From assembly GCA_007449985.2 (NCBI GenBank), contig VIIQ02000001.1:124001-188000 (forward strand): 64,000 nt of DNA, read 5' to 3'. This DNA comes from Desmodesmus armatus (lineage: Eukaryota > Chlorophyta > Chlorophyceae > Sphaeropleales > Scenedesmaceae). Below the pieces are notes generated by a model. That model saw nothing but the letters and a program-made list of their open reading frames with translations, ran no database searches and was not told where the DNA came from. Shown one piece after another: positions 54,461 through 64,000 of this stretch; the stretch's first letter is position 1; every line of letters starts with the position of its first letter. The position numbers and the translations under genes were made by a program.

Positions 54461-55984
54461 TGAGGGGCGCTGCAGCAGGGGTACAGTGTCAACTTCGTCA
54501 GCACTGCAGGCGGCAGCCCAGGCATCAGAGCAAGCAAGTGGCATTGCTTCCCAATGGTGCCGCAGCTACCTTGAATTTTTCTGGGAGACATGCAGCGTTG
54601 CAGGCAGCATCAGCTCTTTCAACACATGCGCAGGCAGGGAGCATGTGCCACATGCACCAGTGGTGCATCCCAAACCCAAGAGCAACTTGCCCTTGAAGAG
54701 CCGATAGTGAAGCAATGCAGTGTTTGTTGCATGAGTGGCAAGCCAGCGTAGGATTGTGTTCAGGTGCCTGTGTGCCAGGCATGTCACCTTCTTGACGTGA
54801 CCTCTGCAGGCGCTTCGCTGCGGCCCACAGCCCCTGTGGTTGTGAGTGGTTGAGCAGGCAGTGGCAGAGCCTTCCCAACTGTGGGGTTGTTGCAGCTATG
54901 ACAGGCTTGGCTATGACAATGAATTCGTTGTGGAGCATTGCTGCAGTTGCGCGCGGCGCCATGCAATGGTTGCATGTCGCGAGGGGCGGGAAGGGGTGTG
55001 CATGAGGAATGCTGCCTTTCATTATAGATCAAGCATGCTTGGGAGTTGGTCCAGGTTCTGTAACCAGGCACAAAATCTGGCAAGAACAGGCTCTGGTGCC
55101 TGCGACATGGCAAAGAGTGTTGTTCGTATAGCCTGTTCTGAGAGGTGCCGCCTCACTTAGTGGTGCGTTGCTCGTGCTGTCTGCAACAGCCAGGCGTTGG
55201 ACAGTGCCAACTGCGCTTGAGATTGTGATGCAAGGTCCTGTTTGGTGCAGCTCGAGCGGCATGTTCGCCAGTGCAGCTGTTTGAGGGTATGGTTGCCAGT
55301 TGATTTGACTTGGTGCACGTCCACATGCTGCTGTGTCAATTGTGTATGCGCACACTTGTTTAAAACATGCAGTGTGTTGTTTTGGGCGTGTGGGCAGATG
55401 GACCACAGGGCCAATCATGTTGTCGGCGTGTCCCACCTGTCCGGGCTGCCCAGCTGCATGGAGTCTCTGTGCTGTGGTGTGCCTAGGGTTTATTGTCGTT
55501 TATGCTCATGGAACCTCATGGTTTCTGCAGGAACCAGGTTCGGTTGTGGCTGTGGATGCTGTTGCTGAATGTGGTAACCCGTTGTCACCCGTGCACTGTA
55601 TGGAGCCAGCATGAGATTTGTGCTGACCTGCCCCCCGCGCAGTCACACAGCCACTCCCACAAGACCCCCACACGTCAGTTTCAGTGTGTATGTGCTGTTG
55701 AAGCTGCACACGTCTGCTGGGTGAATGTGGGGTGACCACCCGCGGACATTCACAGCCAGCCTGGCAGGTCACCAAGAAGGTCCCCATCACTCTGCAGCTG
55801 TGATACACGCACATCAGACGCTTCAAAATAAGTAAAAGCAACTGACATTTGCCAGTAGCCACAGGGTCCAGGCCGTTACGTACGCTTGAAACACAGAGGG
55901 AAGAGGAAGGTGGACCGAAACCAGCTCAGCTCAATCGGAGTCTGCCATCATTATCATCACACCATGGTCTGGTAATTCATCCAT
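54461..55984. other. Intergenic region; no gene recognised
   Basis: It lies between the cyclase and the protease and should include the cyclase 3' UTR and the protease promoter. No reading frame has a recognisable domain or splice structure. Confidence 0.5.
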
Positions 55985-58900
55985 ATGCATCACCAGACCA
56001 TGGATGCCACTCGCTGGTGTTCCCTCCTGGTGTGTCTGTTTCTCAGCTCCGCATTGCAGCTGGCTGCCTCAGAGCGGTTTCTAGTCAAGGTGAATGGCCC
56101 AGAAACGCACTCCTGTGCTAAACATGCGGAGGCACACGGTCTGAAGGTGCTCGGCAGTGCGCATGGTCTTCTTGTCCTGTCAACCAGCGCAAAAGAGGCA
56201 GGCAGCAGAGCAGTGTCAGAACATGTGAAGCAAACCATCAAAAAGATTCAGACGTGGCCTGGTGTGCAGCACGTGGAGCAGGATAGGCCTAGATACCTTC
56301 AACGGGCACTGAAGGACACTGCCAAAGCACAGCAGGCCTTTGCTATGGAGTGCTCAGCCAAGGACAAGCCAGTCAGCAACAGCTTGCTGCCTGAGTACGT
56401 GCCCTACGGCATATCTCAGATACAGGCAGACAGCAGCAAGCTGCCTGCCAGCATAGACCAGTCGGGGGTCATGGTCTGCATCATCGACAGCGGTGTAGAT
56501 GCAGGACACCCAGACCTGAAGGGCAACACCATGGATGGCTGCAAGTTCGAAGACTCCTTCGCACCTGGTGGTTGTCCCTTCAAGTGGAGTGAAGACTACA
56601 TCAGCCATGGCTCCCATGTTGCTGGCACCATTGCAGCCAAGCGGGACGGACAGGGACTTGTGGGTGTCATCCCCAACGGTGCTGAGCTTTATGTCGTGCG
56701 TGTGTTCAACGACTCTGGAGACGTGAACCAAGGACAGGGGCTGGTGTATGGAGGAACCCTTATCCTGGCCTTCACACAGTGCGAAGGGCGACTGGCAGCA
56801 ATGCAGGTAGGGGTGGAAAATCTGGCGCATCAGCTGTGTAGCATGTGGGGGTACTGCAGTGCGCTGGGCTGCGCTCAGCAGCTACAGCATCGCCTCAATC
56901 ACAGGGTAGGGGTGATGCAGTGTAGCAAGTGCAGGGTAGCACGTTGGGCCGCGGCTGGTGGGGTGGGATGGTTATGAAAGTTTGAGCACCCAGGCTGAGA
57001 CGACACAGCGGCTGAGTGACAGCACAGCATGAGCTAGGGGTGTACACTGCGGTAGTCCTCCCACCAGCACAGGTGTTATGTCAGCCACGAAAATGGCCAC
57101 GCTCACAGTCCTGCTTTGGCTCATTCATCTCGCACTCGTGTACATACGCGCCTGTTGCTCATCATCTGTGGATGTGCTCCTGTTGCTGCTGCCTGTGTGT
57201 GCTACCTGTTATCTGCTATCAGGCACGTTTCCCCGAGCGGCAGTACCGCATGGTGGTGTCAATGAGCTTGGGTGCGCCAGGACCCCTGACCATCGAGCAG
57301 CTGTTCTTTAGGTGAGATGCCCTGACACCAGCCTTGGGGTTTGCTTGCAGCTTGACCTTCCCCTCTTGTGTCTTGCCCTATGTGCTGGTAGAGGGCCCAG
57401 GGGATGTACAGCAGCCGCGCAGACATGGCTGCACCGCGCAGGAGGATGTGACTGCAGGAGCAGCTGCAGCAGGGGTTTGGGCACTTGTAGTCCCCGCGGG
57501 AAGTTTAGGGATCCTGTGATGTGCTGGCAACGGCACCTGAATCGTTGCGCCTTTAGGGCCCTGCAGTCCTTGACAACTTCTTGATAGACGGATAATCTGG
57601 GTGCAACTTTGTGGGGCCACGCAGCTGCATATTGCGCAGGAATGTCAGCTGGAGGCAGTAGGCAGCTGCATGCAGACCAGGCGCAGCGGCAGCAGCAGCA
57701 GCACCCCAACCTCCTGCAAGAGCAGTTGCCAGGCAGCTGGAGCATTGGAAACACCTCAAGACATAGTCCTCGCTCCGGCCTTGCTGGCCATGTTACCTGA
57801 GCCTGTCGCCTGCCGTATACCTTTGCATTCGTACTCACACCCATTCCTGGACATGTCCTTCCCCATATGTCACAGGGAGGCCGTCAAGCGTGGCGACATC
57901 ATGTTTGTGGGCTCGTCAGGCAACAACGGCACCACACCGACGCTCCAGAATGGCCAGTTGACGTCAAGTTTGAACCCAGGCAATTTCCCAGGTGCGCTTC
58001 GAAGGATTGTATTCAGGGGGTGCGACAAGCTCGGGGTGTCTTTCCAGGGCGCAACAACACACAAAGAACAAGTGCGTGATGAATGGTTTTTCCCAGCTGG
58101 TGTAGCACTCAGAAGGCCGACTTGCAAGGGGGTGGCAGATGCTGCCGCTCACTGCAGGCAGGGGTCACATCTGCTGCAGCGTCCTTAACATGCAGTCGTG
58201 CAGCTTGACTGTTGATGAAAGCGGGGAATGAGCAAGATTGGTGTGTTGAACACATGAGTTGCATCAAGCAGGTACATGATGTCAATGTCATGTTGACAGG
58301 GCCATCTCGCAAAGTGCGTTCCGGCATGCACATAGTACAAAACGGTATGTGTCTTCTGCTGCTGCGTGCTGCAGGGACCTATCCAGAGGTCATATCAGTC
58401 GCTGCGGTCGACTGCAACAACCGCCTCGCACCCTTCTCCCAGAAGCACACTTCCGTCGACATCTCCGCCCCCGGTGTTGACATCCTCTCCACCGCCTCCC
58501 GCCAGCTCGCATCAAAGACCGGCATGGTCCACGCAGCATTCAAAGTCGACAGCGGCCCTCGTTTCATGACCAGCGCAGGCATCGGCGGTACTCACAGCCA
58601 GATCCGCTGGAGCGCCCTCGGACAGGCTTCTGGTGCTGTTATCGACTGCGGAGACGGTTCAAAGCCTTGTCCTGCAGCTAAGGGCAACATCTGCATGGTT
58701 CAGTGGGACCCCAAGATGAAGACTGCAGCAGCGGCTCCAGCACGCGCCAGCGGCAGCAGCTCCATGCGGGGGCGGCTGCTGCGCTGGGTGAACAGCGTCA
58801 CGGGATCTACCCAGGGCCCGGGCAGCGCGCCTGGCGTCCCTACCCCTGCTGCTGTTGGCGGGGCCGGCCTCTCACAGCCCATGCCCACTCGCTTTACATG

Positions 58901-60094
58901 CGATCTTATGGAATATTGTATGCAGCAGGGAGCTAAGGGTGCGCTGCTTGCTGCTCCGGCACCGAGCTCGGGGTACTACCCAGAGTGGGGCTGGACCAAG
59001 ACACGCAGTGGGGAGCCTGAGTTTGCAGAGTGGCCGTTCTTCGCAAACCTGAAGTGCACGGCGTACAACTGCAGCTGCTGGGAGCGTCTGAAGGGATCCA
59101 GCATCCTGCCAGCAGCTGGGCTGACACTGAAGCAGTACACGGACCTGAAGGCAACACTGAAGAGCAACAAGGATGTGAAGGGCACTATTGAGTCACAGGT
59201 GGGTGTGTGTGGGGGTGTAAGACACTTGGCTTCATGACAACAAATACAATCCTACCGACAGTCAGAAATCGTTGCGTAAGGGTGCATCTAGTTGCTGCTT
59301 CTGGTGTTGATTGTGGCGGTAGCTGTGTTGGTTTGCACTGCTGAAGGATCATAGCAAGCTGTTGAAGGTGAAGCAAGCGTCATGCTGTGCTGATGGCAGC
59401 TGCAGCGGTTCTTGTTGGGCGCAAAGTACCTGATGACCAGTTTGTTGTTGACACCCGTGTGGTTACTCCTCTGGGACGTTGTTGACATTCCTGCGGAATA
59501 ACCACAGGGGTGTCAACAGCAAACCGACCATCAGGTACTTTGCGCCCAACAAGAACCGCCAGTCACACCAGAGCGTGCTGACAGCAACATGTCACTGGCG
59601 TCCCAACACTGCTGCTTAAAATTGTACTGCCGTTGTTGTTGCGATCGCCTTGCTGCTGCTGTTGCTCCGCCATGCAGCCCGACCTGTACCAGCGTCTGTC
59701 AGGCACCAGTATGGCAGTCCCTCATGTCACCGGCGCCCTCGCTCGAATCTGGGCAGACTTCCCCAACTGCAAGTCAGACGTTGTCCGTGCATCCATTGAG
59801 GAAACAGCACAGGATCTTGGTCCCCCAGGCAAGGATACCATGTACGGAGCAGGCCTGCTTCAAGCCGAGGCAGCTTACACCTGGCTGTCCCGGCAGCCCT
59901 GTGCAAAGGACGGGTTCACTGAGGAGCGGGGGCAGAAGTCAACGTGGCAGCAGAGCAGGGACGGGCAGCAGCAGCAGAAGGGGCAGGAGAGGGCGCAAGG
60001 AAACTCCAGCCGCACCGCTGGGAGCACCCCTCCTGTGGCTGCCACAGCAGCAGTACGGGCTGCAGGCGCTAACGGATCCAAGCACCTGTTCTAA
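55985..60094 (+). CDS. Secreted subtilisin-like serine protease (S8) with large insertion
   Basis: Exons 55985-56806, 57223-57311, 57876-57991, 58375-59198, 59678-60094 (TAA); all phases join; 755 residues. Residues ~1-29 form a signal peptide (CSLLVCLFLSSALQLAASE); the ATG at 56000 is an alternative start. A propeptide-like region (FLVKVNG to VEQDRPRYLQ) follows. Catalytic residues: Asp168 in VCIIDSGVDAGHPDL, His208 in SHGSHVAGTIAA, Asn in SSGNNG (oxyanion), Ser628 in LSGTSMAVPHVTGAL. Between PGVDILST and QPDLYQRLSGTS lies an insertion of ~220 residues with Cys-rich blocks; its position matches the protease-associated (PA) domain insert of many plant-type subtilases, but I could not confirm the fold. 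The C-terminal ~60 residues are Gln/Ser/Ala-rich. Secreted or vacuolar processing protease is the likely role. Confidence 0.9.
59405..59559. repeat. 61-bp inverted repeat hairpin in protease intron 4
   Basis: Seen: arms 59405-59465 and 59499-59559 pair at about 56 of 61 positions, with a 33-base loop. The outer 32 bases are a perfect match. No clear target-site duplication was found. It is a foldback MITE or a candidate small-RNA hairpin precursor. Confidence 0.85.
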
Positions 60095-62117
60095 CAGCAG
60101 CGGTAGAGCGGATTTGAGTGATCTGGTGTGATTGCTGCTGCGGTGTGGCAATTGTCTGCGGGTTGCGCAGGATTGTCCCTCACAATTGGACTCTGCATAA
60201 GCAGAAGCATTGGTTCGTGCATGGCTGAGCGGGTTGGGCTTGTGCTGGGTGGTGGGGTGGTTCCAGCAGCTGGGTTCGGTGAGTTGTTTTTGTCCTGACA
60301 CACGGCACGTGTGTACAGACTGTTGGGTCACAAGTGCGCAGCCTGGGCGTAGCTGTTTGTTTGGAAGGGACTCGCAAGCACGCAAGCACGAGTGCCGGCA
60401 TTGTTAGTGCACGGGAGCCTGCTGAAATGACCCTGCTGTTGTGGCCTCCTGTTGTGGCATCCTGCTGTGCTGCTCGACATGCACACCTGCCTGAGCTGTC
60501 TTTGTCGCAGTTTGCCACCGCGCTCGCAAGCCAAAAGCTGGCTGACGTGTGCTGCATTATGATGCATGCGTGCACATCGTTTGCAGCAGTGAAGGCACCA
60601 AGCAGCTGTGCTCCTTCACTGCTTGACTGTTGGTGTATGTATGAGGTGCTTGGCACCTCCTGATAAGCAGTCTTACGAAGCATTCCTTCGCAGCTGTAGT
60701 TGGCACATTGTGACAAGAGGGTTTGGTTGCGGTTTCGTTGAGGTTGACGGGTCGATCTGGACCCACACAGGCCCCCATCAGGCAAGGCCCTGTGTAGAAA
60801 AGTGCCTAGTGACACACGCAGAGTGTCAGCTTGTGCGTCTCTGAGTGGCCATTGTGCTGCCACAGCCCAATTGTTTCCAGCATGTTTGGGGGTTTGTTTG
60901 AGCAGCCTAGGGGGCAGGCGCCTTGGCTGTGAGTTCGTGTAATGCGCACCTGCTCGCGGGTGCGTGTGTGCGTGTGTCGCAGCGGCAGCATCTGCGCAGG
61001 CCGGCAGTGCCATTGTATTGTTGTAGCAGCAGCGCCCTGTACGGGTGTCGTTGACATGTGTGTGACGCGCGTGTGTGTGTATCCTGGACCCAGCTTGTTT
61101 CACAGTTTTGCTGCTGCGCATGCCTGTCCTTGACATGACCTTGCCATACGCTGTGTGATGTGTGCCGCTGCTACCTACCCATCGCTCCCATCAAGCTTGC
61201 TGTGGCTTTAGGCAGGTATTGCTGCTGCTCTGCGGCATCCTCTGTGCTGCACTGCGTGCAGTCAGCTAAACCCTACTTGCCTGATGACTGCAAAGCGGGG
61301 GCTGTGGAGCTTTCGTCCTGTGACACCTGCATTTCATTAACAGTGTGGCATGCAGCACGCTGCTGCAGAAGCAGTGATGCAGCAACAGGCGATCTGACGA
61401 AGCATGAAGGCATCTGGCAGAGGATTGTGGATGTCAGCCTGTGTGTGGTGTGTGTGTAGCTGCAATGCCTGTGCTTTGCAGCTCAGTCGACTGTCGAGGT
61501 GCCCACCTGCCGTTGCTGGCAGGTTGTTTAAGAGCTTCTGCTGTCTGCCTGGCAATCATTGGAGTTTGCGTCAGCAGGTTCAACGAATGGTGCAAATATG
61601 GCCAGCAGCATCACACCAAGCGCTCAGCTCTGGTGCCTCCCACCAAACCGTCCACGTTGCCAAGTCTTGGGGGCAGACAGTCTTGGGGACAGACCCCCCC
61701 CCCCCCCCCCCCCCCCTTTATGGGCTCAACCGCTGCCACAGCTCAGATAGACTTCAGCTCCTGGGGACCCTGCAACAAGGACTGGACGAGGGCCATAAGG
61801 ATGCATCAGCACTTGACATATTATGCAGCCTTTCATCTATCACCAACAAGGGCTTGTCTGCGACCGCATGTCGTACATAGCAGTTCTACCAGGACTGTTG
61901 GAGGATTACTAACCCCCTCGAGTTTATCGAGCTGCCAGCCGTTCAAATCAATTACAGGTTCTTATTCAGATAATCAATCTTTTGATCGCTGATATCCGCT
62001 CCATACACTGTGTATCTATAGTGTCTGTTGGCGTTGGTTGATCTACAGGTGTTCTGATCCATACTTCTGCTAGCGTCCCTACTGCCCGCCCCTCCCCTAC
62101 CGCATTGAAGTCAAAAA
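60095..62117. other. Intergenic region; no gene recognised
   Basis: A TGTAA (the green-algal poly(A) signal) occurs at about 60937 on the plus strand. A poly-C run of more than 20 bases lies at about 61694-61716. A 318-codon open stretch on the minus strand (61136-60180) has no domain, no initiation context and biased composition; I regard it as chance. Confidence 0.5.
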
Positions 62118-63734
62118 ATGAACATCAATATTCCGCATGCATCATGTTCCACCCTTTGCGGGCAAAGCACGGCCAGATGCCCACCCTCACAAGCTGTGTT
62201 GCAGCACATGCGCATGCACCCACATGCACACACATTTCAGCAACCAGCCCTGCTGCAGCAGCCGCTGAAGCTGTGGCACAGTTCTCACAGGCGAGGCGTG
62301 CAAACCATCAGCAGCGCAGCTAGTGGAGCATCAGGCTATCCAGCAGACCCTAATGATGCGCAACCATCACCCAGCAAGGAGCCTTCTGCTGCTGGTGGAT
62401 CTGCAGCTGCGGCCCCACAGAAGAAAAGCATATGGCAGCACATCAAGCACTTCTTTGTGGGGTGAGCCTTAATACAAAAGCATGGGCTTGCCGGTCTGGT
62501 ACAATTTTTCGGGCGTGGGCGGTGGCCTTCAGTCAGAAAGTGGCCAGAAGAATGATATGGCTGATGCTTGGCTGATGTTGCCATTATTGGCTGGCATGTC
62601 AGCTCCTAGAGCATGGTCAGGTGCAACGCTTCAAGGTCCTGGCCTCACCAGAGCTGCTGCAACAGCAGAGTGCACAGGGGGCGCAAAAATGGTGCGGAAA
62701 GTACAACAGTTCACAGGCTATGAGGCTCAGGAATCTGGCAACAGCGTCTGTATTGTGCGCATCCTTGCACAACTGTTGTACCAAGATATATATCACACTG
62801 CAACACATACACCACATCGCTATCTTTGCCTGTTTTGTCGCAGGGAAAAGCTGGATAAGGAGCGGCTCAAAGCCCTAGGCATGGGGGCCTTTGCCAGCTA
62901 TGGCGTCATCAGTAACCTGAATTACGGCACAGCGCTCACGTAAGTGGGGGTTTGAATCTGCTAAAAGTAACCTGAGTGATGTCACAGCGCTGTTGTGAGT
63001 GAGTGTTGGGGTTGGCTCACAGTGTTTTGAGTTACGGCATAGCGCCGACGGCAATGGGTTTTGGGGCTTGTCCACAGCAGCGGGAGAGCCTGCAGCGTGA
63101 GCAGGAGCAGCAGCTGCGGCCGCAGGCAGCCGCAGGGCACAAAACTTCCAGCAGAAGTGGTGGCAACCAGCAAACTGCGTTGCTTGTAGCAGCAGCAGCA
63201 AGTTGCAGCTGGTGCAGCATGCGCGTCTGTAAGGCCTCTGTCACCAGCAGTGCAGCTTGTGGAGGCTGGGCATGTGGTCTGGCTCTGTTGCTTGACAGCA
63301 TGGGTCGTTTCTGTGGCTTGTTTGAGGGCACATGCTCACTGTTGCCAGCGCCAAGAAGCCACAGACAGCAGAGTGAGATAGGATATGCCGGGAGTCTTCT
63401 CATGAACCACTCTGGCACAAATCGCCTTTTGCTGCAGTAGGACATGCAGCAGAAAACCTCTACTAGCAGCATGCGAAAGCTTGTGGTTTGAACAAGCAGC
63501 TGGGTATCAGCAGCACGCCGCAACAGCAGCAGCAATACAAACTGCAGCTCTGCCATGCCAACGCCGTCCGTCACGCCGAGGTCTTTTGCTGCTGGCTGTT
63601 GCTGTCTGCCGCTGGTTCCCGTGTGCATGCATGTGATGACCTTTGTAGCATGGCGTGGCTTGCTTTTGTGAAGCTGAATGGCGTGGCACCCACAGCACCT
63701 GGCCAGTGGCCTTCCTTCCTGGCGTTCTATGCAG
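62118..63734 (+). CDS. DUF1279/FAM210-type protein, probably organellar (partial)
   Basis: Exons 62118-62461, 62844-62939, 63649-63734; phases join and the last donor (GTGTGT) leads out of the window, so the 3' part is missing. The first exon gives a ~115-residue Ala/Ser/His-rich N-terminus typical of a transit peptide, ending KKSIWQHIKHFFVG. Then follow EKLDKERLKALGMGAFASYG, VISNLNYGTALT, MAWLAFVKLNGVAPTAPGQ and FLAFYAG. This order matches the DUF1279 domain of plant chloroplast proteins related to animal FAM210, a membrane-associated family of poorly known role. Plastid or mitochondrial location is inferred. Confidence 0.82.
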
Positions 63735-63759
63735 GTGTGTCGTCAGCTGCTGCTGTGCT

Positions 63760-63933
63760 GAGGAGTATGCTTCCAGCAACAGCTGTAGTTTTGCAAGCCT
63801 CTGGCTCCCTTGTGGGGTGCTCAGCAACAGCTGAGGAGTATGCTTCCAGCAACAGCTGTAGGTTTGCAAGCCTCTGGCTCCCTTGTGAGGTGCTCAGCTT
63901 TTGCTGAGACAATTACTGTAACTGCTGTACTGT
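63760..63933 (+). repeat. Two 73-bp tandem units ending in the hairpin/ACTGTA dispersed repeat (copy 2)
   Basis: Seen: units starting at about 63761 and 63834 share GAGTATGCTTCCAGCAACAG through CTCTGGCTCCCTTGTG. The second continues into CTCAGC-TTTT-GCTGAG and CAATTACTGTAACTG, as at 7114-7174. Located in the intron after exon 3 of the DUF1279 gene. 63935-64000 shows nothing recognisable. Confidence 0.7.
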
Positions 63934-64000
63934 AAGGAGCCAAGCCTTTGTTGCCGTCCAGCAGCAGGCACTCTCTCTGACCCTTTATTGATTCAAGCAT

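Noticed and set aside
60180..61136. 318-codon open frame on the minus strand
   Set aside because: No domain, no splice context, biased Thr/His/Ala composition; long chance frames are expected in GC-rich DNA.

Overview
This is nuclear DNA from a eukaryote, most likely a chlorophyte green alga. The coding sequence is cut into many short exons with GTGAGT-type donors and TGCAG acceptors. Interstitial telomere-like motifs are of the TTTAGGG type. The window holds a cycloartenol synthase with plant-type active-site residues, a DUF1279/FAM210-type protein, and several secreted or surface Cys-rich modular proteins. The exact class (Chlorophyceae or Trebouxiophyceae) is not resolvable here.

Layout. 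1-3591: no gene seen; an old ~1.6 kb tandem duplication with a 52-bp inverted-repeat insertion in one copy. 3592-6327 (+): secreted protein with ricin-B-like and three ShKT modules. 6732-7064 (-): C-terminal remnant of a non-LTR retrotransposon. 7205-12543 (-): secreted class 3 lipase. 14408-22553 (+): 15-exon secreted protein with GCC2/GCC3 (ephrin-receptor-like) Cys-rich repeats and PAN-like segments. Intron 11 of this gene carries a complete circularly permuted tRNA-Ser(UGA). 22554-28025: gene-poor, with a head-to-head telomeric motif. 28026-30888 (-): secreted protein with a repetitive amphipathic C-terminal half. 32199-41826 (-): ~2112-residue single-pass membrane protein with a LamG-like domain and about nine FN2-like modules. 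43054-54140 (+): cycloartenol synthase, divergent from the previous gene. 55985-60094 (+): subtilisin-like (S8) protease. 62118-63734 (+): DUF1279/FAM210-type protein, probably organellar, cut by the window edge.

Gene models were built by hand. Acceptors and donors were chosen so that reading phases join, and exon lengths were checked. The models for the GCC2/GCC3 gene, the amphipathic-repeat gene, the LamG/FN2 gene, the cyclase, the protease and the DUF1279 gene join in phase throughout. The lipase and the ShKT gene have unresolved segments.

Two things stand out. First, the permuted tRNA: its 3' half precedes its 5' half, the flanks form a canonical bulge-helix-bulge with the anticodon stem, and a T4 Pol III terminator follows directly. 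Second, tandem duplication of exon ends with their splice sites recurs in three unrelated genes (lipase, GCC2/GCC3 gene, and three exons of the cyclase). This could create alternative exons or be a route of intron and exon turnover in this genome. Five of the eight protein genes start with a secretion signal and the LamG/FN2 gene probably does too, so the region is rich in extracellular-matrix or surface proteins; no operon-like functional grouping is implied.
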